From: Promethearchaeota archaeon
Lineage (GTDB): Archaea; Asgardarchaeota; Lokiarchaeia; Sigyniarchaeales; SOKP01
Direction: 5' to 3'
Length of the DNA stretch: 64,000 bases
NCBI GenBank assembly: GCA_019058445.1
Contig: JAHPZA010000006.1
Coordinates: 124,001 to 188,000 of the forward strand
The stretch's first letter is position 1, and each line of letters starts with the position of its first letter. Shown here piece by piece: positions 35,258-44,597 of this stretch. The translations under genes were made by a program, and so were the position numbers. Under the pieces are notes generated by a model that worked only from the letters and a program-made list of their open reading frames with translations, had not been told where the DNA came from and ran no database searches.

Positions 35258-36436
35258 ATGCCTAAACATGATGTAGCAATAGTAGGAATTGGTCAAACTA
35301 AATTTAGAAGTAAGAGAAGGGATGTCAATATCCCCGAAATGATTTATGAAGCTGTAAAAGCAGCTCTTGATGATGCAAATCTAGAAATCAAAGATATAGA
35401 CGCTCTATTAATTGGGAATATGGATCATTTTGAGGGAATAAACTTTAGCGAGCTGTGGACAGGTATCGATGCGTGCGGATTTTATCTCAAACCTGTGGTT
35501 AAAATAGCTACGGGAGGCACTACGGGTTCCTCATTAGGTATAAGTGGATATTATAACATTGCTTCAGGGATATATGATAAAGTATTGGTTGTAGGATGGG
35601 AAAAGCTTAATGAGGGTGGAGCAACAACAGGAATAATTACTGCTTTCGACCCAGTTTGGGAGCGACCATCTTTAGCAGGAGCTTTAGGTCCACTTGCGCT
35701 TATGGCGAACATATATGCATCAAAATACGGGATAGAGCGTTCAATGGAAGCTTCAGCTGATGTGGTTGTGAAAAATCGATCAAACGCTGCAAATAACGAA
35801 TTTGCTCATTTACAGATGCCTAATATTACGACTGATTTTGTAATGAGTTCACAGATGATTAGCTATCCATTACGCTTACACGATTGTTGCCCTCAAAGTG
35901 AAGGAGCTTGCGCAGTAATTTACGCAAACGAGAACGAAGCTAAGAAAATCACAGATAATCCTGCTTGGTTTAAAGGCGTTTCAACGGCACACTATTATAC
36001 CTTTGGATGCGATGATATTATGTATAATTTGCCTACGGCAACTATTGCTTCCAAGAAGATTTATAAAAAAGTAGGTATCAAGGATCCCATAAAAGATCTT
36101 GATGTTGCTGAAATTTACGAGCCTACTTCGTGGGCTGAGCTCGCTTGGACAGAGGCGTTGGGTTTTTGCGATTTTGGTAAGGGACATACCTTATTGGATG
36201 AAGGTATTAGTAAAATGGGTGGTGAAATGCCAGTAAATCCCTCAGGTGGCGTTTTAAGTACCAATCCAATTGGTGCGACTGCATTAGTTCGATTCGCAGA
36301 GGCAGCTATTCAAATTATGGGAAGAGGTGGAAAAAGGCAAGTCCCAGATGCTGAAGTTGCTATGGGTATGGGATTTGGTGGTAGTTTATGGACAGAATTA
36401 TGCATATTGGGCAAAGACCCAAAACCAGTGAGGTGA
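35258..36436 (+). CDS. Thiolase-fold protein lacking the nucleophilic Cys (Gly type, cluster B)
   Basis: About 392 residues starting MPKHDVAIVGIGQTKFRS. The nucleophile block is TGGTTGSS, with Gly at the Cys position, and the GHPxGA histidine is replaced in STNPIGATA (Asn). The C-terminus is MGMGFGGS. I propose it is the catalytic-type subunit of a heteromer with the Ser-type protein encoded immediately upstream. By known analogy, Cys-less thiolase-like proteins with DUF35 partners perform retro-aldol cleavage of beta-hydroxyacyl-CoA; the substrate here is unknown. The start is fixed by GGAGGTGA. The next gene, a DUF35 protein, begins 7 bases after its stop. Confidence 0.8.
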   Translation: MPKHDVAIVGIGQTKFRSKRRDVNIPEMIYEAVKAALDDANLEIKDIDALLIGNMDHFEGINFSELWTGIDACGFYLKPVVKIATGGTTGSSLGISGYYNIASGIYDKVLVVGWEKLNEGGATTGIITAFDPVWERPSLAGALGPLALMANIYASKYGIERSMEASADVVVKNRSNAANNEFAHLQMPNITTDFVMSSQMISYPLRLHDCCPQSEGACAVIYANENEAKKITDNPAWFKGVSTAHYYTFGCDDIMYNLPTATIASKKIYKKVGIKDPIKDLDVAEIYEPTSWAELAWTEALGFCDFGKGHTLLDEGISKMGGEMPVNPSGGVLSTNPIGATALVRFAEAAIQIMGRGGKRQVPDAEVAMGMGFGGSLWTELCILGKDPKPVR

Positions 36437-36443
36437 TTATAAA

Positions 36444-36956
36444 ATGGTAAGACAAAAAGGAGAATTTCAAATCAGATGGAAAACCGATCTTCCCTATAGA
36501 TGGGCAATCGGAAAACTTGCGGTTAAATATTTTGAAGAACTTAAAAAAAGGAAAATTATGGGGTCAAAATGTCCGAAATGTGGGAAGATGTATATGCCGC
36601 CAAGAGGGGTTTGTGCTGATTGTTTTGTGGAAATGACAGTAGATGATATGGTAGAACTTTCTCGAAAAGGTACGTTAATGGGGTTCACAGTAGTGAATTA
36701 TCCTTTTGTAGATCCCAATACTGGTGCGATGAGACCGTTCCCTTATGGATACGTAATTTGTCAGCTAGATGGAGCCGATACATATCTTATGCACTTTTGC
36801 GATGAAATTGACCATACCAAATTCAAAATCGGACAGCGTGTTGAAGCCGTTTTTTGCGACGAGCTACCTAAGGATCATGAAAGTTATCGCCCTGAGTTAA
36901 AAGGTGATATCTACGACATTCCATTTATTAGACTATTAAAAGATGAGGAGGTATAA
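36444..36956 (+). CDS. DUF35 zinc ribbon/OB-fold protein (cluster B, first)
   Basis: The 170-residue product has an N-terminal helical part (WAIGKLAVKYFEELKKRK). A zinc ribbon CPKCGKMYMPPRGVCADC follows at about 44-61, then an OB-fold with LMGFTVVNYPF and the conserved LDGADTYLMHF strand. The MPPR and LDGADT elements are hallmarks of DUF35 partners of thiolase-fold proteins. GGTGAT lies eight bases before the ATG and overlaps the upstream stop region. The following DUF35 gene starts 13 bases on. Two different DUF35 subunits probably pair with the two different thiolase-fold subunits. Confidence 0.82.
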   Translation: MVRQKGEFQIRWKTDLPYRWAIGKLAVKYFEELKKRKIMGSKCPKCGKMYMPPRGVCADCFVEMTVDDMVELSRKGTLMGFTVVNYPFVDPNTGAMRPFPYGYVICQLDGADTYLMHFCDEIDHTKFKIGQRVEAVFCDELPKDHESYRPELKGDIYDIPFIRLLKDEEV

Positions 36957-36969
36957 CGGAGGGATAAAA

Positions 36970-37413
36970 ATGAGTGATGATAAGAGAGTATTTGAGGGAA
37001 GAATCAAAGTACCATATAAGCATACTGCCGGAGCTTATGTAGAAAAGTTTTTAACCGAAATCGGCCAAAATCGCAAAATAATGGGTGTTAAGTGTCCAAA
37101 GTGCAAAAAAGTATTTGTTCCACCGAAAATGGTGTGCTTTGAGTGTTTTGAGAAGATGGAAGAGTGGGTAGAAGTCGGAAACCAAGGTACTCTTAAAGGT
37201 TTTACAGTTGTTACACATAAAACTGATGTTATGCCCTTAAAACCTCCTTTTGCCTATGGGATAATCAGACTCGATGGTGCTGATACTGATATCGTACATT
37301 TAATAAAGGAAAGTGATCCAAACAAGCTTAAAGCAGGTATGCGAGTTGAGGCTAGTTTTTATGCGAAACCAAGAAAAAGAATCCTAGATATAGAATATTT
37401 TAAACCAATCTAA
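36970..37413 (+). CDS. DUF35 zinc ribbon/OB-fold protein (cluster B, second)
   Basis: 147 residues from ATG 36970, supported by GGAGGG seven bases upstream; the track's earlier start overlaps the previous gene and this site. Layout is as in the previous protein: N-terminal helix, CPKCKKVFVPPKMVCFEC zinc ribbon at about 38-55, then OB-fold with LKGFTVVTHKTD and RLDGADTDIVHLI. It ends the four-gene cluster B. About 110 bases further is the interrupted small gene. Confidence 0.82.
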   Translation: MSDDKRVFEGRIKVPYKHTAGAYVEKFLTEIGQNRKIMGVKCPKCKKVFVPPKMVCFECFEKMEEWVEVGNQGTLKGFTVVTHKTDVMPLKPPFAYGIIRLDGADTDIVHLIKESDPNKLKAGMRVEASFYAKPRKRILDIEYFKPI

Positions 37414-37524
37414 TTTTTTTTTATTTTCTAATTCTATTATATATTCGAATGAAAGGTCATATCATTAAAATTGAGATCAGTTCGGAAAGATTATGTGTAA
37501 AAGGTATATTTAAATATTCTTAGT

Positions 37525-38004
37525 ATGAAAGGATATCGAATAGTAGAAAAAAAAACTCCAATAGTAGGCCCATTAAAAGATGATTATGAATTATTTGATC
37601 TTCTTGACGCTTTAAAAGAGGAGATAGTTAAATATATATGGTCAGTTTCTGATTATGAGGTTTTTACGACAGGAGTTATTATTCCTAAATTTAGAGATTT
37701 ATCTCCAAATAATTTATTTTAGATTTCAGGAAAAGGACTTTATAAAATTTCAAAGTCAATTACTAGTACTATTTGAGACGCATTTTTAGCATATTTCCCT
37801 CATGAAGCTCCATTTGAATATGTTGAAATTCCGTATTCGAAAGGGAGACCACCCTCTATCCAACATCCAAAAGCAATTATTGAGATTCAAGCTGTTGATG
37901 GGGGATATTATGAAATTTTTTCAAAAGACTCAAATGTATATAAACTCTTAAAAACACATTTTTAGGTGGAAGAAGTGTACTCACTAGAAGGGGAATATAT
38001 ATAA
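37525..38004 (+). pseudogene. Small gene of unknown family with three in-frame stops
   Basis: The ORF track lists only the first 65 codons. Reading on in the same frame gives a coherent, protein-like sequence to a TAA at codon 160, interrupted by TAG (codon 66), TGA (codon 84) and TAG (codon 147). The segments between stops look genuine (AFLAYFPHEAPFEYVEIPYS, and later GGYYEIFSKDSNVYKLL), with no frameshift. This suggests a gene recently inactivated by point changes (CAG or TGG to TAG, CGA or TGG to TGA), or less likely stop-codon recoding. TGG still encodes Trp in the same frame (IWSV), so TGA is not simply Trp here. I do not recognise the family. Confidence 0.55.
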
Positions 38005-38023
38005 AAAAAAAGCGATTGATAGA

Positions 38024-38803
38024 TTACTCTTTTTTAATCGTCTTTCTTAATGAGTTTTTAATTAGACCTCCCAATAAATTAGCTATATTGTATTTAATTG
38101 GATTTACTTTTACATCAAAATAAAACTTTTTGTCGTTCAAGGGTTTATAAAAATTGTAATCAGCAGTTAAGACGTCAACCATACATTCTACATCTGCAAT
38201 TGCTCTGAAAGCTGTAAATTGAATCAAATTTGAGAGACTTGGAGACCAATTACTTTTTGAAAGTTTCTTATAAAATTCTTTAGCGGCTTTAGCTACCTCT
38301 TTATGCTTCTTCTTAATAATTTTATCTTTGAGTTTAAATGGCGGAGTAATAACACCTAAAACTGTATTAGATCTAAATCCCCACGTACTAGCTACACTTT
38401 TTAAATACTCATTGACTTGTTTTAATCCCATCCCTCCTGTTGTCGATATTATCATAGCATCTTGTTTAAAAAATTGAGGACGATGACCATTATAAGCAAG
38501 TCTATCAATAAAATTTTTCATTAAAGCGGTAACATTAAACATATATACAGGAGAAGTAAATACTACTCCATTTGAGTCTAACATTTGTTTTAGTATATTA
38601 TCTCTATCATCTTTGAGAGGGCAATGCTCTTCTCCAATTCCTATACAGTTAAAACATCCAATACACCGCTTTAAATTAGATTCCCTAAGAAAAAGATAAT
38701 TAAAGTCTACATTATCGTATTTTTTTAAGTTTTCCTCAAATTGTTGAGTAATTTTGTAGGTATTACCCTTGTGAGGACTTCCCATAATTGCTAACACTTT
38801 CAT
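38024..38803 (-). CDS. Flavodoxin-fold iron-sulfur flavoprotein (FMN oxidoreductase family)
   Basis: The 259-residue product has an FMN-binding loop MGSPHKGNTYKI at the N-terminus, a Cys cluster CIGCFNCIGIGEEHCPLKDD (about 47-66) and the flavodoxin-like second loop TSPVYMFNVTALMKNFIDR. This matches NADPH-dependent FMN reductase/iron-sulfur flavoproteins common in anaerobes, which shuttle electrons between ferredoxin or F420 and unknown partners. The C-terminal 100 residues are basic and helical and not typical of the core family. It lies on the minus strand just downstream of a ferredoxin-type gene (68 bases), suggesting a shared electron-transfer role. Confidence 0.8.
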   Translation of the reverse strand: MKVLAIMGSPHKGNTYKITQQFEENLKKYDNVDFNYLFLRESNLKRCIGCFNCIGIGEEHCPLKDDRDNILKQMLDSNGVVFTSPVYMFNVTALMKNFIDRLAYNGHRPQFFKQDAMIISTTGGMGLKQVNEYLKSVASTWGFRSNTVLGVITPPFKLKDKIIKKKHKEVAKAAKEFYKKLSKSNWSPSLSNLIQFTAFRAIADVECMVDVLTADYNFYKPLNDKKFYFDVKVNPIKYNIANLLGGLIKNSLRKTIKKE

Positions 38804-38871
38804 ATTATCAACTAAAATTTTTTTTTTTATTAATTTTTTTTAATAGAAACAGATTTAAGAAATATTTAGTT

Positions 38872-39987
38872 TTAATCAGCTGTTAATTTTATAGGGGGCA
38901 CAAAAACATATCTCTGACCTGTTCTTTCCAAATGAATTGCTTCTTCTGGACAATGATGAGCACACACTCCGCACCCTATACATTTATCTTCGTTTACTTC
39001 TGCAACTGTATCTACTAATTCGATGGTTTCCATAGGACACATCTCAACACATGTTCCACAACCGATACAATCTTCCCTATTCACTTTCGCTAAATAGGAG
39101 GTTGATGTAAAAAATGGCGAAGCACCTCGATAATATAGTTCGAAACCCCCACAACAACACTTACAGCAGTTGCATATCGCTTCTATTTCTCTCTTAGGAT
39201 CTAAATGCACGTGAAACACGCGATGGACGAGTGCTTCATTTTCTGCCTGACGCAATATTTTTATTGTCTCCTCTTTTGAGATTGGTTGCGCAAAACCTTG
39301 TTCTACTGCGTGTTTAGCACCCTTACCTAAAAGTAAACAATTAAGCTTTTCATCAGTAACTTTACAAGGATTATCAACAAGATCTTTCTCGTGTCGGCAA
39401 TAGCAATTCGTTAACGCAATCAACTCATAATCATCAAGCAGATTAATAATATTTTCGCCAGGAATTACTTCTTCCTGTCCAACTTTAACCTCTTTCTCAA
39501 CGGGAACAACGCGGGCAGTTGGCATCTCTCTAATTTTTTTGAATTGCGAAGTTATAGCATCATAATTTTTTTGAGTTCTATCGGTCATCTCATCAAATAA
39601 TTTTTCAAATAAATGGGCTATTATTTTCTGTTTTTCTCCAGTTTCACCTTTCATCATAGTATATTCGAAAATTCCAGGGAAAGGGCCCAGGAGTCTATAA
39701 ACATCCATTCCCGTAGTTCTACTTTGAGATTTAACAAGTACCCCACCTGCTAATAACTCCTTGAGTAATCTTTTTACATCTTTTTCCTCAAATTCACCCT
39801 CTGTTCTTTCTAAAATTTGAGCCATATTCAATGAGGGTTTTCTAAAATGTAAAAGGAGTCTCGCTTGTTCTTCATTGATTAAATTTTGTAATATTTCTAT
39901 GATAATTCTATCATAATCCTTAGGAAATGGAACTGCTCCAGCTGTAGCAACTACACGGACAACTTTTTGCCATAGTTTTTCTGACAT
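38872..39987 (-). CDS. Winged-helix, Cys-rich and dicluster ferredoxin protein (copy 1)
   Basis: First of three paralogues. Residues 1-130 look like a winged-helix fold (NMAQILERTEGEFEEKDVKRLLKELLAGGVLV), followed by a conserved GETGEKQK. The middle holds CYCRHEKDL...C and the unusual CNCCKCCCG run (near 273). The end has two [4Fe-4S] ferredoxin motifs, CIGCGTCVEMCP and CIGCGVCAHHCP. Possible roles are an electron carrier for the flavoenzymes around it or a redox-responsive regulator; the winged-helix part fits the latter but may only be structural. Upstream on the same strand is the FadH-like flavoenzyme gene (200 bases). Function inferred. Confidence 0.7.
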   Translation of the reverse strand: MSEKLWQKVVRVVATAGAVPFPKDYDRIIIEILQNLINEEQARLLLHFRKPSLNMAQILERTEGEFEEKDVKRLLKELLAGGVLVKSQSRTTGMDVYRLLGPFPGIFEYTMMKGETGEKQKIIAHLFEKLFDEMTDRTQKNYDAITSQFKKIREMPTARVVPVEKEVKVGQEEVIPGENIINLLDDYELIALTNCYCRHEKDLVDNPCKVTDEKLNCLLLGKGAKHAVEQGFAQPISKEETIKILRQAENEALVHRVFHVHLDPKREIEAICNCCKCCCGGFELYYRGASPFFTSTSYLAKVNREDCIGCGTCVEMCPMETIELVDTVAEVNEDKCIGCGVCAHHCPEEAIHLERTGQRYVFVPPIKLTAD

Positions 39988-40187
39988 TTTTAATCATTTT
40001 TTTGAGTATGGAAATTAAGAATTAAAAAAATTTGATAACATAATAGAGTTGTGACTAAATTTGAATATCTCAATAAATTATTCTACAAACACAATGTAAC
40101 AATTACCGAATTTTCTTAGTTTTTTAAAAATAAGTGTAAATACAGAGTGTTGATATTATAAAAAGAAATTAAAAAAAAATAAAGTTA

Positions 40188-42230
40188 TTATATACTATTA
40201 CCCATTTTATAACCTCGAGCAACAGCTTCCATTACCGTTTCTGGTTTACGAGCATCTCCGATTTTCTCTACTTTAATAGTACCTAGTTGCTTGATTTCTT
40301 TATAAAGAGCATCGTTCGGTTCGACCCCGGTAGCATAATAGATATAATCTATATCACTAATTGCGTTTTCTTTACCCGAAGAGTCTGAATAATTTACATA
40401 ATTTTCGCCGATTTCAGTGACTTTTACACTTGTAAGGAATTTCACACCTAAAGCATCGCATTTATCAAGAAGTACCCATTTCGTAGTCCTTCCTAACGCA
40501 GATCCTAATTTTGGTAACATTTCAAGAACGGTAACCTTATTCCTTCCCTTATGCATCATATCTAACGCAATTTGAGGCTCTAAGGCCTTATAGAATGTAA
40601 GAAAATCAAATGCTTCACGGCTTAATGTTCCATATTTTGCAATGTATATTGCTAATTCTATACCAGTGGCTCCGCCTCCTATAATAACATTGTTCTTACC
40701 AACTGGAGCATCACCGCTTAAAGCATCATTTGCCCAATATACATTTGCTCTGTCAATACCGGGAATAGGAGGTTTTATGGGATTTGAACCAGTGGCGACA
40801 AATGCAACGTCAGGATTGAATTCTTTTACTATATCAATAGTGACATTTTGTTGGAAATGTACATTGATGCCGTATTTCTGAATCCAATAGTTATAATTAT
40901 CTATCATACGTTTAAATTCGTTTCTTCCTGGTGGAATCCAGATTATGTTTAATAACCCGCCAATTTTATCATCCTTCTCAAAAATATGAACATCATGTCC
41001 TCTAATTGCCGCTATTCTCGCAGCCTCTAATCCTCCTGCTCCTGCTCCAATAATCATAACTTTTTTCTTTTCTTTCAATGGTTTCAGTTCAGTTCGGGCT
41101 TCATTTCCCGCTCGAGCATTCCTTAAACACGTGACAGGCATCATCCTGAATACCTGGTCAAAGCATCCTTGATTGCAGCCAATACAGTTCATTATATCTC
41201 TTAATTCACCCTTTTGAGCTTTCATTGGCAGATAAGGATCAGCAATTAACCCTCTTCCAATACAAATAGCATCAGCTTTTCCGGCCATTAAAACTTGTTC
41301 GGCGAGCTCAGGGTTGTTAATTCTATTGGAAGAAAATATAGGAATAGATACACGTTTATGAATATTTTCAGCTAGGTATGTATAACATCCTTCTGGAACA
41401 TCCATTGTTAATTGTGGTGTTTTTGTTTCATGCCAACCACCTGTTACGTTGAAATAATCTAAATATTTACCTAATTCTTCTGCAATAACTACTTTTTCCT
41501 TATATGTATTGCTGCCTGGAACAAAATCATCTCCAGAAATTCGATAGCCAAGAGGGATATCGTCTACTTTAGAACGCATTAATTCAATGGTTTCAATCGG
41601 GAATCTTAAACGATTTTCAAGATCGCCCCCATATTTATCAGTTCTCTTGTTAGTTTTTGGGGAACAAAACTGATCGGTTAAATAACCAGCATTTCCGCAA
41701 ATCTCTACTGCATCGAAGCCTGCTTTCTTAGCTCTAATTGTAGCGTCGGCAAAAGCCTCTTGTTCACGCTTTATATCTTCAAGACTCATTTCCTTAGGAG
41801 TGGTCTTACTAAAATTACTATAAACTGCAGAGGGGGCAATAGGTGTTCTGCCAATTATCTGTGGGAATGCGTTTAGGCCTCAATGGTAAATCCATTTCGA
41901 GGAAGCCCCGCCATGGTATAATTGGCAACAGATCTTTACATCATCTCGAGCATTGTGTACGGCTTCAGTTAATTTCTGTAAATCAGGAATAAATTTATCG
42001 TCATCAACTGCAATCATCGATGGTAAACCCTTTGCATAAACGTCTACATAACACCCTCCTACAATTAGCATTCCAGCACCTCCCTTAGCCCTTTCAACGT
42101 AAAAATCTATCAATTTGTCAGTGATAAACCCATTTTTTGCCAAGTTGAGATGCATCGCAGGCATTATAATACGATTAGACACATCCATATCCTTTATTTT
42201 AAAAGGAGTAAATAGTTTAAAGAACTTCAT
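40188..42230 (-). pseudogene. FadH-like NADH:flavin oxidoreductase interrupted by one TGA
   Basis: The ORF track splits this into 41880-42230 and 40188-41789, but both lie in one frame separated only by TGA at codon 117. Joined, the 680 residues form a 2,4-dienoyl-CoA reductase/Old Yellow Enzyme: FMN TIM barrel (KNRIIMP-like VSNRIIMPAMH, YHGG, APSA, AGFDAVEICGNAGYL, SSNRINN), cluster motif CIGCNQGCFDQVF...C, and a C-terminal FAD/NAD domain (VMIIGAGAGGLEAARIA, VIIGGGATGIELAIYIA). These enzymes reduce dienoyl- or enoyl-CoA using NAD(P)H. The bases around the stop (WIYH-TGA-GLNAFPQ) remain in frame with no other damage. Explanations: recent nonsense mutation, assembly error, or recoding. I saw no selenocysteine-insertion fold in the AT-rich 3' region. 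Confidence 0.75.
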
Positions 42231-42445
42231 ATCTCATACTCATTAAAAAGTTTTTTTTAACTAGAAATAAAACGGGAATTTATTAAAATTAATTGAATTT
42301 AATTTAAAATGCTTCTCTATTTAGAAATTTAAGTTTAAAAAGTAATTTATGTGCTTTGAGAAAATAAATATAAAAAGTATAAAAAATGGAGAATAAGGAA
42401 TAATTTTTTATCATTGAGCAATTATAATAATAAAATATTATACTT

Positions 42446-43285
42446 ATGGTTAGACTAAAAATGAGTAATGATGCTATATTAATTGAGGAAAATGAAGATA
42501 AAACTGTCACCACAATTAAAATGAATCGGCTCGCGAAAAAAAACGCGATCGGCTATGATATGATGGTGGGACTACTGGATGCGATTGATAAAGTTGAACG
42601 AACTAATGCGAGAGTAGTAATTATCACGGGAACTGATGATCTTTTCAGCTCTGGGATAGATCTAAACTTTTTAACGGGTCAAGACGCTGGACCTGAGGGA
42701 GTTCTTCCAGATCTAAAAGTCCCACGTAATTTTAGATACTTTGCAAATACATGGATCCATCCAATATTTACCAAAATCGAAAAAATGGAAAAGCCAGTGA
42801 TAGCTCGAATTAATGGAGTGTGCTTTGGACTGGCTTTTGAATTAGCACTCGCTTGTGATTTCCGATTCTGTTCAGAAAATGCAATATTTAGCATGCTTGA
42901 AACAAAAATAGGTATGAATCCTGATGTAGGAGGGACAATTAGGCTGGTAAGATTGGTTGGAATCCCAAATGCTAAGGATATCATCTTAACAGGAAGAAGA
43001 TTTGATGGGAACGAGGCTTATCGGTTAGGTGTGGTAAATAGGGTTGGAAAAACCCCTCAAGAGATGGATGAGATAATTAAAAATTATGTTGATGAATTAA
43101 TTGACAGTGCCCCATTAGCCGTAGGTTTGGCCAAGAAGCTTATAGATGATTGTTATGGGCAATCAACTGCTCTTGGTTTGGAATTGGAAACATTAGTGAG
43201 CTCACAATTATTACAAACCAAAGATGCGATGAGTGGTGCACTTGCCCGTTTACAAAAAACTAAAGCCAAATGGAGATGGAAATAA
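42446..43285 (+). CDS. Enoyl-CoA hydratase (crotonase family)
   Basis: Hydrates trans-2-enoyl-CoA to 3-hydroxyacyl-CoA. Of 279 residues, the oxyanion-hole strand is FSSGIDLNFL, then ARINGVCFGLAFELALACDFRF and SMLETKIGMNPDVGGTIRLVRLVG. Both glutamates used by classical hydratases (in FELAL and in LETKIG) are present, in contrast to the other crotonase in this window at 52891. ATG 42446 and ATG 42461 are both possible starts, with no clear ribosome site. Divergent from the FadH-like gene and followed by two ferredoxin-type genes, so it sits within the oxidoreductase block. Confidence 0.88.
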   Translation: MVRLKMSNDAILIEENEDKTVTTIKMNRLAKKNAIGYDMMVGLLDAIDKVERTNARVVIITGTDDLFSSGIDLNFLTGQDAGPEGVLPDLKVPRNFRYFANTWIHPIFTKIEKMEKPVIARINGVCFGLAFELALACDFRFCSENAIFSMLETKIGMNPDVGGTIRLVRLVGIPNAKDIILTGRRFDGNEAYRLGVVNRVGKTPQEMDEIIKNYVDELIDSAPLAVGLAKKLIDDCYGQSTALGLELETLVSSQLLQTKDAMSGALARLQKTKAKWRWK

Positions 43286-43388
43286 TTTTTTTTAATAATT
43301 TCATTCTTTTTTCTTTTTAATATTTAAGTCATTAGATTATAAAACTCATATTCAATGGTTTTTAAGATAATAATAATTCTGTATAACT

Positions 43389-44489
43389 ATGTCAGATAAG
43401 ATGTGGTATAACCTTGCCAGAAAGATTTTAAGATCTGGGGGACCTCCAGTCCCTGTTAATGAGACACTAATTGATTTACTAAAAACAGTTTTAGACGAAA
43501 ATGAAGAACAAGTGCAATTTCTTTTACAATTTAGTAAGCCCCTTAGATTAGATCAAATCAAGGAAAAGGTAGCTTTAGATAATGACACCCTAAACAAAAT
43601 GCTGGATGATTTAATGCATGTTGGACTGCTAACTGGAATTCCAAGTAGAAGTACCGGAGTTATGATATATCGTTTAGTCGCTTTTTTACCTGGTTTACTT
43701 GAATTCACGCTTATGAGAGGAGAAACTGGGGAAAAACAAAAGAAATTGGCACAAATATGGGATAAGCTATTTAAAGAAGGAGCTGAAATGCTTCAAAAGA
43801 ATTTTGAGATTGCCATGGAAGCTTATAAGAATGCTCCTGCGATTGATAGAGTTGTTCCAGTTGAAGAACAAATAGATCCACAAGAAGAGAAGATTATTCC
43901 AGTTGAAGAAGTGCATAAAATCGTTGATAGATATGATGATATTGGGGTATCTTATTGTTATTGTAGACATAGAAAAGACTTGCTTAATGATCCATGTGAG
44001 GTTGATGCCCCACGACATAATTGTTTGAGTTTTGGCAGGACAGCGAAATTTGCTATAGATTACGACTTTGCCGAGCGAATAACTAAGGAGGAAGCATTAA
44101 AGTTATTGAGAGAGGCCGAAGATTTGGGTTTGGTTCATAAGACATTTCATGTAAGAGGAAATCCAGAAATGGAAGAATTAGCGATATGTAATTGTTGTAA
44201 ATGCTGTTGCGGGAGTCTGTCTGCATATCATAAAGGTACGGGCCCCATGCACACTCTATCTTCCTATATGGCAAAAATCAATAAAGATAAGTGTGTTGGT
44301 TGCGGTACGTGTGTTGAAAAATGTCCGATGGAAGCAATTGAACTAATTAATAATGTAGCGAAGCTTAATGCTGCTAAATGTATTGGATGTGGAGTGTGCG
44401 CACATCTTTGCCCAGAAAAAGCGATAAAATTAACCAGAACTGGATTGCGGGATATATTTATCATTCCTCAGCAATCTACGGCTAATTAA
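43389..44489 (+). CDS. Winged-helix, Cys-rich and dicluster ferredoxin protein (copy 2)
   Basis: The 366-residue paralogue of 38872-39987 and of the next gene. Winged-helix-like N-terminus (RLDQIKEKVALDNDTLNKMLDDLMHVGLL), GETGEKQK hinge, CYCRHRKDLL...C, CNCCKCCCG, then ferredoxin motifs CVGCGTCVEKCP and CIGCGVCAHLCP. It reads colinearly with copy 3 and is closer to it than to copy 1. It lies between the enoyl-CoA hydratase and the alcohol dehydrogenase/AOR pair, so it may take electrons from aldehyde or acyl-CoA oxidation. No regulator target can be named. Confidence 0.72.
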   Translation: MSDKMWYNLARKILRSGGPPVPVNETLIDLLKTVLDENEEQVQFLLQFSKPLRLDQIKEKVALDNDTLNKMLDDLMHVGLLTGIPSRSTGVMIYRLVAFLPGLLEFTLMRGETGEKQKKLAQIWDKLFKEGAEMLQKNFEIAMEAYKNAPAIDRVVPVEEQIDPQEEKIIPVEEVHKIVDRYDDIGVSYCYCRHRKDLLNDPCEVDAPRHNCLSFGRTAKFAIDYDFAERITKEEALKLLREAEDLGLVHKTFHVRGNPEMEELAICNCCKCCCGSLSAYHKGTGPMHTLSSYMAKINKDKCVGCGTCVEKCPMEAIELINNVAKLNAAKCIGCGVCAHLCPEKAIKLTRTGLRDIFIIPQQSTAN

Positions 44490-44597
44490 TTAAATTACTA
44501 AATTTAATTCATTCTCTTTTTTACAGCTTATTAATAAAAGCAGTTTTAGAAATATCATGAATAATTTTTAAATGAAGTATTAATTTTGGGAAATATC

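Noticed and set aside
34114-37413. Mevalonate-pathway thiolase/DUF35/HMG-CoA synthase complex
   Set aside because: No HMG-CoA synthase gene is present and both thiolase-fold proteins lack the catalytic Cys.
41880-41882. Selenocysteine at the TGA in the FadH-like gene
   Set aside because: The position is not a known active-site Cys, and the 3' region (39988-40187) is AT-rich without a GC stem or other SECIS-like fold.
42304-42513. 69-codon minus-strand ORF between FadH-like and hydratase genes
   Set aside because: AT-rich, overlaps the hydratase start, without motif or ribosome site.
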